This document shows positions 18,599-28,634 of a stretch of DNA of 60,625 bases, piece after piece (the first letter of the stretch is position 1; each line of letters starts with the position of its first letter). Origin of the DNA: Thiorhodospira sibirica ATCC 700588. GTDB lineage: Bacteria > Pseudomonadota > Gammaproteobacteria > Ectothiorhodospirales > Ectothiorhodospiraceae. The stretch spans positions 859,312 to 919,936 of the forward strand of contig NZ_MU255056.1 of assembly GCF_000227725.2 (NCBI RefSeq), read 5' to 3'. The position numbers were made by a program, and so were the translations under genes. Under the pieces are notes generated by a model. That model saw only the letters and a list, made by a program, of their open reading frames with translations. It did not search any database and was not told the origin of the DNA.

Positions 18599-20443
18599 TT
18601 AGGCCCGTTCTGGCGCCATGCCCCAATGCGGCGGGGAGCGCCACAAGCTGGAGAACAGCAATTCACGCATGAAGATGAATTCCTTGGGCAGTTTGTCATA
18701 CAGACTGGAGAAGAATTCATCTTCCGAGACCACTTCACGCTTCCAGGCCTCGCAGTCAATGGACATCAACTCGTTAAAATCATCCCGCGAAAAACCTTCC
18801 ATCCCGCGCCAGTCAATGTCTTCATAACGTGGCATCCAGCCCAGCGGGCTTTCAATCGCCGTGGTGCGACCGTGGGCGCGGTCAATGATCCATTTCAGCA
18901 CGCGCATGTTTTCGCCAAAACCGGGCCAGAGGAAATTGCCCTGTTCGTCACGGCGAAACCAGTTAACGCCAAAGACACGCGGCGGATGCGCCAGGTCGCG
19001 ACCGATTTGCAACCAGTGGTTGAAATAATCAGACATGTGATAGCCGCAAAACGGCAGCATGGCAAAGGGATCACGGCGCACCTTGCCCAGCTCGCCGAAG
19101 GCGGCGGCGGTGGTTTCTGATCCCATGGTTGCCGCCAGATAGACGCCGAAATTCCAGTTGGCCGCCTGATAAACTAGCGGCACGGTGGTGCTGCGCCGTC
19201 CACCGAAGATAAAGGCATCAATCGGCACACCCTTGGGATCTTCCCAGGCTGGATCAATGGAGGGGCATTGTGAGGCCGGGGCGGTAAAGCGGGCGTTGGG
19301 ATGCGCCGCCGGACGGCCGCTGTCGGGTGTCCAGGGCTTGCGCTGCCAGTCAATCAGATTAGCTGGCGGGGTTTTGCTCATGCCTTCCCACCAGATATCG
19401 CCATCTGGGGTCAGGCCGACGTTGGTAAAGATGGTGTTGCGACGAATCGTCGCCATGGCGTTGGGGTTGGTATAATCATTGGTCCCAGGGGCGACGCCAA
19501 AAAAACCCGCCTCGGGATTGATGGCGTACAAGCGCCCATCTTCACCCGGTTTGATCCAGGCAATATCATCGCCCACCGTGGTGATTTCCCAGCCCTCGCT
19601 TTTGAAAGGCTCCGGGGGAACCAGCATCGCCAGATTGGTTTTGCCACAGGCACTGGGGAACGCCGCAGCCAGATAGGTTTTTTCACCATCCGGGGCCTTG
19701 GCGCCCAGAATCAGCATATGCTCGGCTAGCCAGCCTTCTTTGCGGGCCATGGTCGAGGCAATCCGCAGGGCAAAGCATTTCTTGCCCAATAAGGCATTGC
19801 CACCATAGCCGCTGCCGTAGGAGATAATTGTCTTTTTCTCGGGGAAATGGACGATGTATTTGGTGGTGGGATTGCAGGGCCACGGCACATCCTGCTGACC
19901 TTCTGCCAGCGGCGCGCCCACCGAATGCAGGCATTTGACAAAATCGCCATCACCCAGAATATCCAGCACTTTTTGTCCCATGCGGGTCATGGTGCGCATA
20001 TTGACGACCACATACGGCGAATCGGTCAGCTCAATCCCGATCTGCGAGATATGCGAACCCAACGGCCCCATGCTAAACGGCACCACATACAGGGTACGCC
20101 CTTTCATGCAGCCCTGCATCAGCTCGTTGAGGGTGTTGCGCATATCCTTGGGATCGACCCAGTTATTGGTCGGTCCGGCGTCTTTCATGCTCAGACTGCA
20201 CACATAGGTACGATCCTCAACGCGGGCAACGTCGCTGGGATCACTGAATGCAGCAAAACAGCCCGGCCATTTTTGCTGATCCAGGCGTACAAAGGTTCCG
20301 GCCTCAACCAGTTCATCGGTCAAGCGGTCGTATTCTTCCTGCGAGCCATCGCACCAGTGAATGTGGGCAGGCTCGCACAGCGTGGCAATTTCCTCAATCC
20401 ATTGCAAAAGCGCCTGATTCTGGGTGGGAGCGGTATCGGTCAT
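18599..20443 (-). CDS. pckG: Phosphoenolpyruvate carboxykinase (GTP)
   Basis: Interconverts oxaloacetate and phosphoenolpyruvate with GTP/GDP in gluconeogenesis or anaplerosis. 614 residues. The kinase P-loop is [16 protein letters not shown], the metal-binding [15 protein letters not shown] follows, and ENRATE-type loops are replaced by the GTP-type [14 protein letters not shown] and [11 protein letters not shown]. The ATG at 20443 has GGAG six bases upstream. Most Gammaproteobacteria use the ATP enzyme, so the GTP form is a useful lineage marker. Its own terminator follows. Confidence 0.95.
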   Translation of the reverse strand: MTDTAPTQNQALLQWIEEIATLCEPAHIHWCDGSQEEYDRLTDELVEAGTFVRLDQQKWPGCFAAFSDPSDVARVEDRTYVCSLSMKDAGPTNNWVDPKDMRNTLNELMQGCMKGRTLYVVPFSMGPLGSHISQIGIELTDSPYVVVNMRTMTRMGQKVLDILGDGDFVKCLHSVGAPLAEGQQDVPWPCNPTTKYIVHFPEKKTIISYGSGYGGNALLGKKCFALRIASTMARKEGWLAEHMLILGAKAPDGEKTYLAAAFPSACGKTNLAMLVPPEPFKSEGWEITTVGDDIAWIKPGEDGRLYAINPEAGFFGVAPGTNDYTNPNAMATIRRNTIFTNVGLTPDGDIWWEGMSKTPPANLIDWQRKPWTPDSGRPAAHPNARFTAPASQCPSIDPAWEDPKGVPIDAFIFGGRRSTTVPLVYQAANWNFGVYLAATMGSETTAAAFGELGKVRRDPFAMLPFCGYHMSDYFNHWLQIGRDLAHPPRVFGVNWFRRDEQGNFLWPGFGENMRVLKWIIDRAHGRTTAIESPLGWMPRYEDIDWRGMEGFSRDDFNELMSIDCEAWKREVVSEDEFFSSLYDKLPKEFIFMRELLFSSLWRSPPHWGMAPERA

Positions 20444-20717
20444 GAAGGTCTCCGTTGAGAGTTCTCGGTGTATGTCGGGTGGTTATCGTACAGCAACCGG
20501 CAAGTATCGCTTGCCGGTATTTTATTTTAATGATGTACGCCATGGACGCCGGGGTTGCACAGTGCATGACGCGCGAGCTAAGGACTGCAAATTGCGCCTG
20601 ATGTTTCAGGCTACGCGATCTTATGCCGGTGTCAAGCGATTCAGATCAACTGAATCGATCCTAAATCTTGACCCGGCCCGGTGTTTGAAGTTCACCACAT
20701 CAAGCACAGCAACAGCT

Positions 20718-21140
20718 TCAGTGAGTGCTCTGTGGGGGTGGTGATGAAGGCTCAGACGTGGCGACGGTCTCTGGTGCGCGCTCCGGCGATGATGCCTTGG
20801 GCGTGCGATAGTTCAGGCGGGTGATCATCCACGCGCCATAAGCCGCCAAAAAGATCAAAAAGCCATACAGATCAATGTGAGAAAAACCGCCCTGTGGATT
20901 GATGGTGTTGAACATAAAGACCATCTTTATACCCACCATGCCCAACAGCAAAATAATGATGGGCGCGGCCCCGCTGGTAAAGCGCACCATGGCCGAACGC
21001 TGCTCCAGAAAGCTTGGGGTATAGGCCCCCTGCGCTTTGAGCGCCTCGCGCTGCGCAATAATGTCACTGCGATGCCGGAAGGCGCGATACACCAGCGCCA
21101 CACTGACGATGATCAAAAAAATACCCAGGATATGTTCCAT
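20718..21140 (-). CDS. Small membrane protein, unknown function
   Basis: 140 residues with three hydrophobic helices at about residues 3-20, 57-77 and 90-108, and a long Pro/Ser/Glu-rich tail (KASSPERAPETVATSEPSSP) that is probably disordered. No conserved motif is recognised. It follows crtB with a 25-base gap on the same strand, so it may belong to the carotenoid operon by position only. Confidence 0.6.
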   Translation of the reverse strand: MEHILGIFLIIVSVALVYRAFRHRSDIIAQREALKAQGAYTPSFLEQRSAMVRFTSGAAPIIILLLGMVGIKMVFMFNTINPQGGFSHIDLYGFLIFLAAYGAWMITRLNYRTPKASSPERAPETVATSEPSSPPPQSTH

Positions 21141-21165
21141 ACCAAGACCTTACGACCGATTGTTT

Positions 21166-22254
21166 TCAGGATATCATGCGTTTATTGGCAGAGCTGAGGC
21201 GCTTTTCGCGTTTTTCCAGTTGGGAAAACAACTCCAACGTCCAGCCCATCTTGTCATCAAAACTTTTGCGCGGTAAGCCCTTGTAAATCCGTCCCACCGG
21301 GTTTTTGGGAATGGGGGCATGGGCTACTGCATCCACCAGATAGCGCGTTTCTTCCAGCGGCGGCAGCGACAGACGCCCTTCAAAGCGCGGTACCGCCGCC
21401 AAGACACTGAGAAAGCGCAGCGCCTTGCGTTGCGGCGAGACAATGGCCCGCTGCGAGACGGAATCATAGCCATTACGCGCCACTTCGCGGCCAATCTCGG
21501 CATACAGATAGCGGGCGGCATACATCGCCGGGCGGCAACCCAGCGGCAGGCGCGCAATCCCGGCACCGGAACGCTTATACAGCATATCGGCGGTCTGCAG
21601 CAGGCGCCTGACCACCCGGCGGATGCTTTCATTAAACACCGGCTCAGCCAGCCACTGTTCCGGGTCAATGCCTTCTTCGCGCAGCCAGGACAGTGGCAAA
21701 TAAATCCGCCCGGCGCGGGCATCTTCGCCCACATCGCGGGCAATATTGGTCAACTGCATCGCCACGCCCAGATCACAGGCCCGCGCCGCCAGACGCGCAT
21801 CCCGCACACCCATGAGCATCGCCATCATGGCTCCCACCGTCGCCGCTACCCGCGCCGAGTAATGATACACCCCGGCAAGGTCTTCATAACGTCGCCCCTC
21901 GGCATCCCAGGCAAAGCCTTCCAGCAGCGCCTCAGGCAACACCTTCGGAATGGCAAAGCGCTCCACGACCTCGGCAAAGGCACGATCCGCCGGCAAGGGC
22001 AATGGATCACCGGCATAGGCACGATCCAGACGCTCCTGCAAGGCTTTCAGCGCGGTCGGACGATCATCGCTAAAATCAATCGCATCATCGGCCACCCGGC
22101 AAAAGGCATACAGCGCCGAGGCCGGCTCGCGGATACCGTGCGGCAACATGAACGAGGCCGCATAGAAGGTACGCGACCCTTCACACAGCATCTCATGACA
22201 GGCCAGCAGATCAGGACTTAAGTTTTTGGACGTGTTAGACAAATGCAGCAGCAT
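21166..22254 (-). CDS. crtB: Phytoene synthase
   Basis: Makes phytoene from two geranylgeranyl diphosphates, the first committed step of C40 carotenoids. Both aspartate-rich motifs are present: FCRVADDAID and MQLTNIARDVGEDARAGRIYLP. It uses the ATG at 22254 (363 residues), overlapping the crtI end by 20 bases, so the two are translationally coupled. The C-terminus (PIPKNPVGRIYKGLPRKSFDDKMGW) is longer than squalene-synthase types. With crtI it would give lycopene or neurosporene; no further cyclase or hydroxylase is here. A bacteriochlorophyll gene cluster is absent from the window, so phototrophy is not shown. Confidence 0.9.
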   Translation of the reverse strand: MLLHLSNTSKNLSPDLLACHEMLCEGSRTFYAASFMLPHGIREPASALYAFCRVADDAIDFSDDRPTALKALQERLDRAYAGDPLPLPADRAFAEVVERFAIPKVLPEALLEGFAWDAEGRRYEDLAGVYHYSARVAATVGAMMAMLMGVRDARLAARACDLGVAMQLTNIARDVGEDARAGRIYLPLSWLREEGIDPEQWLAEPVFNESIRRVVRRLLQTADMLYKRSGAGIARLPLGCRPAMYAARYLYAEIGREVARNGYDSVSQRAIVSPQRKALRFLSVLAAVPRFEGRLSLPPLEETRYLVDAVAHAPIPKNPVGRIYKGLPRKSFDDKMGWTLELFSQLEKREKRLSSANKRMIS

Positions 22255-23764
22255 CGGGCACCACCGAATCAAGGACGCGGGCAGAAGAAATGACACCTGG
22301 CACACCCGCACCGGGGTGCGTCCCAGCGCCTACGAGATACAGGCCCAAGACATCTTCACTTTTATTGTGTGGGCGAAACCAGGCGCTTTGCAAAAGGGTT
22401 GGCTCCAGACTGAAACCCGCGCCTTGAAATGATAACAGGCGATCATGGAAATCCTGCGGCGTAGCCACCCGCGAGGTAATCACCTGCGCCCCCAGATCCG
22501 GCAAAATACTCTCACTGAGATACTTCTCAATCGCCTGACGGTAAGGCTCTGCCTGCTGCGCCCAGTCCGTGCCGCTGGCCAGATGCGGTACTGGTGCCAG
22601 GGCATAGAAAGTATCACAGCCCGGCGGGGCTAAAGACGGGTCGGTCGCGGTGGGGCGATGCAGATATAAACTGAAATCCTCGGCCAAGACCTTGCGATCA
22701 AAAATATCACGCAGCAGCTCTTGATAACGCGGCCCCATCATGATGGTGTGATGCAACACCTCGGGATATTGACGCTGTGTCCCGAAATACCAGACAAACA
22801 AGCCATTGGAATAATCCGCCCGCTCCACCTTGCGATCCGTCCAGCGCCGCCGGGTTTCTGCCGGTAACAGATAACGATAGGTCCAGGCGGCATCTGCATT
22901 GGAAACCACCACATCAGCGGCCATCTGCTCGCCATTTTTCAGCATCACCCCGACTGCACGCCCGTCTTTGACCAAAATCTGGCTAACCTCGGCCTCGCAG
23001 CGCACCGTGTTACCCTGACCCTCAATCAGCGTGACCAGCCCCTTGACCAGACTGCCGGTTCCACCCATGGTGGAATGCACACCCCAACGCCGTTCCAGAA
23101 AAGAAATCAGCGCATAAATGGACGTGACTTTCAGCGGATTACCACCGACCAACAGCGGGTGAAAACTTAAGACCTGGCGGATTTTGGGGTGCTTGATGTG
23201 TTTGCAAACCAGACTATACACAGAACGGTAACTGCCCAGGCGCACCATCTCCGGCACAATCTTGGCCATATCCGTCCACGAACTAAAGTGTACATGCGCC
23301 AAATCCTCAAAGCCGACCTTGAAAATGGCCTCACTTTCCTGCATGAAGCGGTCATAACCGTCCACATCCTCCGGCGAAAAACGCGCAATCTCGGCCTTGA
23401 CCTGCGCGGCATCGCCGCTGTAATCAAAGGCCTCGCCATCATCAAAGCGGATGCGGTAGAAAGGGGTCATCAATTTAAGCTCGATATCATCGGAAAAATT
23501 GCGTCCCCCCAAGCGCCATAACTCCTCCAGCAGAAACGGCGCCGTTACAATGGTCGGCCCCATATCAAAGCGGAAACCGTCCTGATCAAAAACATAGGCC
23601 CGCCCACCGGGGGCATCAAGCTTTTCCAATACGGTCACCCGATATCCCCGGGCGCCCAACCGCACAGCGGCGGCCAAACCGCCAAAGCCACTGCCAATCA
23701 CCACGGCATGTGGCGCGCTATCTTTAGGGGTGACCCGACTTAGGGTGGGTTTTGCTGAACTCAA
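22235..23764 (-). CDS. crtI: Phytoene desaturase
   Basis: FAD-dependent desaturase converting phytoene to lycopene-type carotenoids. 509 residues. The N-terminal dinucleotide site is VVIGSGFGGLAAAVRLGARGY, followed by PGGRAYVFDQDGFRFDMGPT; the C-terminal signature is LYLVGAGTHPGAGVPGVISSA. The start is TTG at 23764, supported by GGGAG ten bases upstream; an internal GTG (residue 11) is possible. It overlaps crtB. A TATACT box (23843-23848, minus strand) may be its promoter. Confidence 0.92.
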   Translation of the reverse strand: MSSAKPTLSRVTPKDSAPHAVVIGSGFGGLAAAVRLGARGYRVTVLEKLDAPGGRAYVFDQDGFRFDMGPTIVTAPFLLEELWRLGGRNFSDDIELKLMTPFYRIRFDDGEAFDYSGDAAQVKAEIARFSPEDVDGYDRFMQESEAIFKVGFEDLAHVHFSSWTDMAKIVPEMVRLGSYRSVYSLVCKHIKHPKIRQVLSFHPLLVGGNPLKVTSIYALISFLERRWGVHSTMGGTGSLVKGLVTLIEGQGNTVRCEAEVSQILVKDGRAVGVMLKNGEQMAADVVVSNADAAWTYRYLLPAETRRRWTDRKVERADYSNGLFVWYFGTQRQYPEVLHHTIMMGPRYQELLRDIFDRKVLAEDFSLYLHRPTATDPSLAPPGCDTFYALAPVPHLASGTDWAQQAEPYRQAIEKYLSESILPDLGAQVITSRVATPQDFHDRLLSFQGAGFSLEPTLLQSAWFRPHNKSEDVLGLYLVGAGTHPGAGVPGVISSARVLDSVVPDAAAFV

Positions 23765-24050
23765 AGCGAAGATACTCCCAGAAAATAAACATATGAATAT
23801 GACGATTTGTTATGGCTCACACCAAGGCCATATGATCAAGACAGTATAGCCTGATTTACGCCGAGGTCTAGCTTTGTCCAACAGCCCGCAGCAATTCCAG
23901 ATTTGCCCGATCACCGCCCTGGCGGTTCACGAGTAAGGCACACAGAACCCACAAATATGGGGCATTCTTCCGGTAGCAAGAAAACCAGTAAGGCGGCGCG
24001 TGGGTAGACATTGCGGCCTCGTCAAGAGAGATTTTGCCAAGAGCAAATAA
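23765..24050. other. Divergent intergenic region between crtI and the zinc-binding protein gene
   Basis: Toward crtI the minus strand has TATACT (23843-23848) with a weak TAGACC 16 bases upstream, a plausible promoter. Nothing recognisable as a PpsR/CrtJ or other light or redox site was found. The right end leads into the Zur-like box. No open frame of note. Confidence 0.4.
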
Positions 24051-24063
24051 GTTATGTTATAAC
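24051..24063 (+). promoter_or_regulatory. Zur-like operator
   Basis: GTTATGTTATAAC matches the core of the zinc-uptake regulator box (GTTATANTATAAC), lying 31 bases before the znuA-like ATG. It predicts repression in zinc-replete cells. The zur gene itself is not in the window. Confidence 0.65.
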
Positions 24064-24093
24064 AAATCAAATCTACACAATGAGGCTAAATTT

Positions 24094-25083
24094 ATGTCTG
24101 TCAAACGTATCTGCGTATTTTTGATTCTGTTTGGGTGGCTACCCAGCAGCCTGCTGGCCGCACCCAATGTCGTGGTCAGCATCAATCCGATTCATGCCTT
24201 GGTGAGTGGTGTGATGGAGGGTGTCGCCGAACCACTGCGCTTGGTACCACCGGGAACCTCGCCGCACGATTACGCCATGCGCCCCTCGGAGATGCGTGCC
24301 CTGCAGGACGCTGATTTAGTGATATGGGTTGGTCCAGAGCTGGAACGCTTTTTACAGCGGCCATTGCACAATCTGCCTGCCCAGGTGCAACGCCTGACAC
24401 TGCTAAAAGACGCAGAGCTGCGGCTGCTGCCAATGCGTGAAGGGGGAATCTGGGACGCTCATGAGCATGGCCATGATCACGACCATAATCACCGTCATGA
24501 TCATCACCATCACGGCCATCACCATCATGATGATGATCATCTGGATACGCATATCTGGCTGTCACCCTACAATGCGCAACGCATTGTCGAGGCGGTGAGT
24601 ACGCAGTTGATAGCGCTTGACCCACACCATGCGGATCAATATCGCCAGAATCGGGATGCACTGCTATCAGGCTTGCAGGCACTGGATACGCGCTTACAGC
24701 AGCGCCTTGCTACGGTGAAAGAACGCCCCTTTATTGTGTTTCATGATGCGTATCAATATTTTGAGCAGCATTATGGCCTAACCCCGGCAGGCTCCATTAC
24801 GGTAGATCCCTCACAGCCTCCCGGTGCCCGCCGCCTGCGTGAAATTCGCACACGGATTCAGCAAGCAGACGCCATCTGCGTATTCAGTGAACCACAATTC
24901 CGGCCTGCCTTGGTGAGAACGCTGATCGAAGGCACCTCAGCACGCACCGGAGTCCTCGATCCCCTGGGCATCGACCTGGCGCAAGGTGCGCAAGGCTATA
25001 TGCAGTTACTCGAACAGCTGGCGGATGCTGTCTATCGCTGCCTGAGTGATACACAAAAGCCACTTGATCCATCCAGCCCCTAG
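24094..25083 (+). CDS. znuA: Periplasmic zinc-binding protein (ZnuA-like), without adjacent znuBC
   Basis: Cluster A-I metal-binding lipoprotein-like subunit of a zinc ABC importer. The ATG at 24094 with GAGG at 24082 gives 329 residues; a TTG at 24034 would add 20 unlikely residues. A signal peptide (ICVFLILFGWLPSSLLA) is followed by VSINPIHALVSGVMEG with ligand His34, then a histidine/aspartate-rich loop at residues 123-149 typical of ZnuA, then DTHIWLSPYN (His153) and FHDAYQYFEQHYG. The Zur-like box supports zinc control. No permease or ATPase lies near; they must be elsewhere. After it the strand continues to cpdA. Confidence 0.88.
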   Translation: MSVKRICVFLILFGWLPSSLLAAPNVVVSINPIHALVSGVMEGVAEPLRLVPPGTSPHDYAMRPSEMRALQDADLVIWVGPELERFLQRPLHNLPAQVQRLTLLKDAELRLLPMREGGIWDAHEHGHDHDHNHRHDHHHHGHHHHDDDHLDTHIWLSPYNAQRIVEAVSTQLIALDPHHADQYRQNRDALLSGLQALDTRLQQRLATVKERPFIVFHDAYQYFEQHYGLTPAGSITVDPSQPPGARRLREIRTRIQQADAICVFSEPQFRPALVRTLIEGTSARTGVLDPLGIDLAQGAQGYMQLLEQLADAVYRCLSDTQKPLDPSSP

Positions 25084-25122
25084 CGCCACAAATCCTCAAA
25101 GCCGGTCTCAATAAACCTTTAT

Positions 25123-25148
25123 ACCCTTAATGGCTTAGGGTGTTTTGT
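25123..25148 (+). terminator. Terminator-like hairpin after the zinc-binding protein gene
   Basis: ACCCT and AGGGT close a small stem (25123-25141) followed by GTTTTGTT. It is modest in strength and lies 40 bases after the stop. Confidence 0.45.
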
Positions 25149-25203
25149 TGGCGAAATTCATTGGCATCGACTGCTCGTCATCTTTTTTGGATGTAATTTT
25201 GCG

Positions 25204-25209
25204 TATAAT
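25204..25209 (+). promoter_or_regulatory. Possible -10 box for cpdA
   Basis: A perfect TATAAT lies 42 bases before the cpdA ATG. No good -35 is at the right spacing, so it may depend on an activator or be weak. Confidence 0.4.
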
Positions 25210-25250
25210 GGCGCGGCTTGCATCTCTACAAGAGCGGAGGGTTTGTGCCC

Positions 25251-26063
25251 ATGGATAATATCCTGTCTCGTACTTCATCGGTGCGTCAATCGCCGCTGCG
25301 ATTGATTCAGATTACTGACCTGCATATCCGTGCCGTGCCTGGCGGTATCCAGGGTTGCGAGGTCAACACGGATGTGGCGTTGGCCCGTGTCCTGGATCAG
25401 ATTCGTCTGTATGAAAACCCGCTTGATCTTGTGGTGGCGACCGGGGATTTGGTACATGACCCGCAGCCTTCGGCGTATCGGCGCTTGCGCAATATGCTCA
25501 TGAAGCTGAATCAGCCGGTGTGTTGTCTGCCGGGCAATCATGATGATCCGTATCTGGCTGAGGATATTCTCAAGGGCGGGATGCTCAGTTGTCCCAAGCT
25601 GTTGACCCTGGATGACTGGGTGTTGATTTTGCTGGATAGTACGGTCAAAGAGGCGGTGCATGGCTATCTGGACGAAGAAGAGCTGGCCTTGCTCGATGAA
25701 ACGCTCAGCCGCCATCCGGCGCGCCATGCGCTGATTTTTTTGCATCATCCGGTCTATCCGATCGGCAGTCCCTGGATGGATCGCGTGGGTCTGCACAATG
25801 CAGATGCCCTGTTTGCCGTACTTGAGCGCCATGCGCAGGTGCGGGGGGTGGTGTTTGGGCATATTCATCAATGTTTTGAGCGGGTTCACAAAGGCATCCG
25901 CCTGTTTGGTTCACCGGCCACCAGTGTGCAGTTTGCGCCCCGCAGCAAGACGTTGATGCTGGATAGCTTGCCACCGGCCTATCGCAGACTTGCCTTGTAT
26001 CCCGATGGACAGATTGTGAGTGACATCGCCTTTTTGCATGAGGCGGCTCGTAAACGGGCCTGA
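25251..26063 (+). CDS. cpdA: 3',5'-cyclic-AMP phosphodiesterase
   Basis: Hydrolyses cAMP. From the ATG at 25251 (GGAGG at 25236-25240) it has 270 residues. All calcineurin-type metal motifs are present: TDLHI, ATGDLVHD, PGNHDDP, FLHHPVY and FGHIHQ. It is cytoplasmic. The neighbouring small helical gene starts 46 bases later on the same strand. Confidence 0.9.
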   Translation: MDNILSRTSSVRQSPLRLIQITDLHIRAVPGGIQGCEVNTDVALARVLDQIRLYENPLDLVVATGDLVHDPQPSAYRRLRNMLMKLNQPVCCLPGNHDDPYLAEDILKGGMLSCPKLLTLDDWVLILLDSTVKEAVHGYLDEEELALLDETLSRHPARHALIFLHHPVYPIGSPWMDRVGLHNADALFAVLERHAQVRGVVFGHIHQCFERVHKGIRLFGSPATSVQFAPRSKTLMLDSLPPAYRRLALYPDGQIVSDIAFLHEAARKRA

Positions 26064-26109
26064 TCTTGCGGGATTAGGTCTGCATATATGCGATTGATTG
26101 AGGTTTGTC

Positions 26110-26421
26110 GTGAAACGTCCCATTGAGACGGCGCAAAAAGCGCTGCAAGCGGCCAAGTCCAAGGATTGGGAGACAGTCAGCCAACTGGATGCCCAGTGTC
26201 GCAGCGAGGTTGATCAACTGGTCAAAGAGGCCACCAGCATGGAAATGGCGCAGGAGGCACAGCGATCGCTGGCGCAGATTCATGCGCTATATCAACAGAT
26301 TACTGAGCTGGCTGAGGCCGATCGTCAGGCGGTTGCCGATGAGCGCAAAAATATCGTGAAGTCACGCTCCGGGGCCTTGAGTTATCTGGAAGCCAAGGTG
26401 CGCGGCGAGCAGGAGCATTGA
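26110..26421 (+). CDS. Small all-helical protein of unknown function
   Basis: Starting at GTG 26110 (GAGG at 26100-26103) the product is 103 residues, nearly all charged helix, likely a two- or three-helix bundle or coiled coil: AQKALQAAKSKDWETVSQLD, AQEAQRSLAQIHALY, then ALSYLEAKVRGEQ. It loosely resembles flagellar chaperones such as FliT in size and composition, but no diagnostic motif supports that. It is convergent with relA, seven bases away. Confidence 0.5.
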   Translation: MKRPIETAQKALQAAKSKDWETVSQLDAQCRSEVDQLVKEATSMEMAQEAQRSLAQIHALYQQITELAEADRQAVADERKNIVKSRSGALSYLEAKVRGEQEH

Positions 26422-26428
26422 GCGCACC

Positions 26429-28609
26429 TTAACCGGGCTTGCGGCGGATGGCAGTGACATTGGACAGCGCGCCGATTTTATCCATGACGGCGCTAAGCTG
26501 TCCGGTGTCACTGATTTCCAGGGTCAGGTCCATGCTGACACTTTGATCGACGCGGTCGGTGCGAGTAGAGGCGGACAGTACATTGACCTTGTCATTGGCC
26601 AGAATTGAGGTGATGTCACGCAACAGGCCCTGACGATCAAAGGCCTCAATGTAGACATTGACGGGGTAGGCATGCGGCTCATCGCCCCAGCTGACTTCTA
26701 CCAGGCGGCTGCGTTTTTCGCCGGGCATCCGCAGGATGTTGACGCAGTCACGGCGGTGAATGCTGACCCCTTTGCCCCGCGTGATAAAGCCGATGATGCT
26801 ATCCCCCGGAACCGGACGGCAGCAGCGGGCAATCTGGGTCAAAAGATTACCCACGCCGCGAATATGTATGCCGCTGCTGGCTGCTTTGCCGCTGGATGGG
26901 CGCCGTTTATTGCTATGGGCAAGCAAGGCCTGGGCGGGGGTGAGCGGAATCGGTACCTGCAGCGCATGGGCCAGTTGTGCCGGGGTGATCTCACCGGCGC
27001 CAATGGCAATCAATAAATCCTCTTTGCGGGCATAGCGATAACGGCGCAGCAGTTCGTCGATATCCGGATGTTCTACCGCCAGGCGCTGGCATTCGCGCTC
27101 GAAGATGGCTTTGCCTTCTATAAGATTGCGGTCCTGGTCTTGCTGTTTGAACCAGGAACGGGCCTTGGCGCGGGCGCGCGAGGTGCGCAGATAGCCCATG
27201 TGCGGATTGAGCCAGTCACGGCTAGGGCCGCCTTGGCGGGTAGTCAGCACTTCCACGCGCTCGCCGGATTTGAGTTCATAGGTCAGGGTGACGATGCGCC
27301 CGTTGATCTTGGCACCGCGACAGCGATGCCCGACCTCGGTATGAATGGCATAGGCAAAATCCAGCGGCGTGGCGCCTTTGGGCAGATCAATCACATCCCC
27401 CCGCGGGGTCAGCACAAAGACCCGATCCTGAAACAGCTCGGAGCGGAAGCTGTCGAGCAATTCGTTATCGTCTTCCTTGTTGTCCAGCAGGCGACGCAGT
27501 GAGGCAATGGCCCGCGTCAGCGCCTTGTCTTCGGTGCCACCTTCCTTGTAACGCCAATGCGCAGCCACCCCCAGCTCGGCGAATTCATCCATATCGCGGG
27601 TGCGAATCTGCACCTCCACCACCTTGGCCTGTGGGCCGATGACGGCGGTATGCAGCGATTGATAGCCATTGTCTTTGGGGTTGGCGATGTAGTCGTCAAA
27701 TTCACGCGGGATATGCGGCCACAGGCTATGCACAACACCCAAAGCGGTATAGCAGCTGGAAATGCGCTCCACAATCACCCGCACCGCCCGCAGATCATAG
27801 ACTTCCTCAAAATCCAGCTGCTTTTTTTGCATTTTGCGCCAGATGCTGTAGATATGCTTGGGGCGCCCGCGCACCTCCGCCTGGCTGAGTCCTTCTGCCT
27901 GCAGCGCATCGCTTAGGCGCACCATGAAATCGGCAATATAGCGCTCGCGTCCGGTGCGGTTTTCTTCCAGCAGACAGGCCAACCGTCGGTATTCCTCCGG
28001 CTCCAGGATGCGAAAGGCCAGATCTTCCATTTCCCATTTCAGCTGGCCGATACCCAGGCGGTTGGCCAACGGGGAAAAAATATCCAGCGTCTCGCGGGCA
28101 TAGGCCAGGGTGGTGCTGTCTGGATGGGCGGCCAGATTGCGCAGCCGCTGCAGACGATAGGCCAGCTTGATCAGCACGGCGCGCACATCATCGACCATCG
28201 CCAAGAGCATCCGCCGCAGCCGTTCGGCCTCCTCGGGCTGGCTGGCGGTTTCGCGGGGGATGCCCTTGAAGGTAATCAGCCAATGGACATTATTCACCAG
28301 TCCGGCGACCCGCTCACCAAAATTGCTTTTGATCTCGTTGCTGTCCAATGTCTCTTGCAGGTGGGCATCAATCAGCAACGTGGCGATCAAGGTTTCACGA
28401 TCCACCCCTAAGACACGCAGAATTTCCGCGACATCCAGACAATGCGGATGGTACAGGCTGGGTTCTTTGTGCTCTAAGGCATAGGTGAGTGCCAGCGAGA
28501 TCCGCAGATCGGTCTGTTGTGTTTGATTATCCGTGTTGCAAAAGCGCGCCAACAAGGCCTCACGCGGTTCACAAACCAGGGAATGCTTTTGGTATTGGGT
28601 ATGACGCAT
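26429..28609 (-). CDS. relA: GTP pyrophosphokinase RelA
   Basis: Makes (p)ppGpp in the stringent response. 726 residues. The N-terminal hydrolase-like domain has lost the HD catalytic pair: where SpoT has LLHDVIEDT this has LLIDAHLQETL, so it should only synthesise. The synthetase has RPKHIYSIWRKMQKK, DYIANPKDNGYQSLHTAV and EFAELGVAAHWRYKEG; a TGS domain (VFVLTPRGDVIDLPKGATPL) follows, then a zinc-finger-like segment with a CC pair (RCCRPVPGD), and a C-terminal ACT domain. A SpoT would be needed elsewhere for ppGpp removal. Confidence 0.9.
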   Translation of the reverse strand: MRHTQYQKHSLVCEPREALLARFCNTDNQTQQTDLRISLALTYALEHKEPSLYHPHCLDVAEILRVLGVDRETLIATLLIDAHLQETLDSNEIKSNFGERVAGLVNNVHWLITFKGIPRETASQPEEAERLRRMLLAMVDDVRAVLIKLAYRLQRLRNLAAHPDSTTLAYARETLDIFSPLANRLGIGQLKWEMEDLAFRILEPEEYRRLACLLEENRTGRERYIADFMVRLSDALQAEGLSQAEVRGRPKHIYSIWRKMQKKQLDFEEVYDLRAVRVIVERISSCYTALGVVHSLWPHIPREFDDYIANPKDNGYQSLHTAVIGPQAKVVEVQIRTRDMDEFAELGVAAHWRYKEGGTEDKALTRAIASLRRLLDNKEDDNELLDSFRSELFQDRVFVLTPRGDVIDLPKGATPLDFAYAIHTEVGHRCRGAKINGRIVTLTYELKSGERVEVLTTRQGGPSRDWLNPHMGYLRTSRARAKARSWFKQQDQDRNLIEGKAIFERECQRLAVEHPDIDELLRRYRYARKEDLLIAIGAGEITPAQLAHALQVPIPLTPAQALLAHSNKRRPSSGKAASSGIHIRGVGNLLTQIARCCRPVPGDSIIGFITRGKGVSIHRRDCVNILRMPGEKRSRLVEVSWGDEPHAYPVNVYIEAFDRQGLLRDITSILANDKVNVLSASTRTDRVDQSVSMDLTLEISDTGQLSAVMDKIGALSNVTAIRRKPG

Positions 28610-28634
28610 AAATGATTTTCGGCTAACCGCAGAA

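Noticed and set aside
23765-24050. Search for a photosynthesis regulator site (TGT-N12-ACA) upstream of crtI
   Set aside because: No convincing match was seen, so phototrophic regulation is not claimed.
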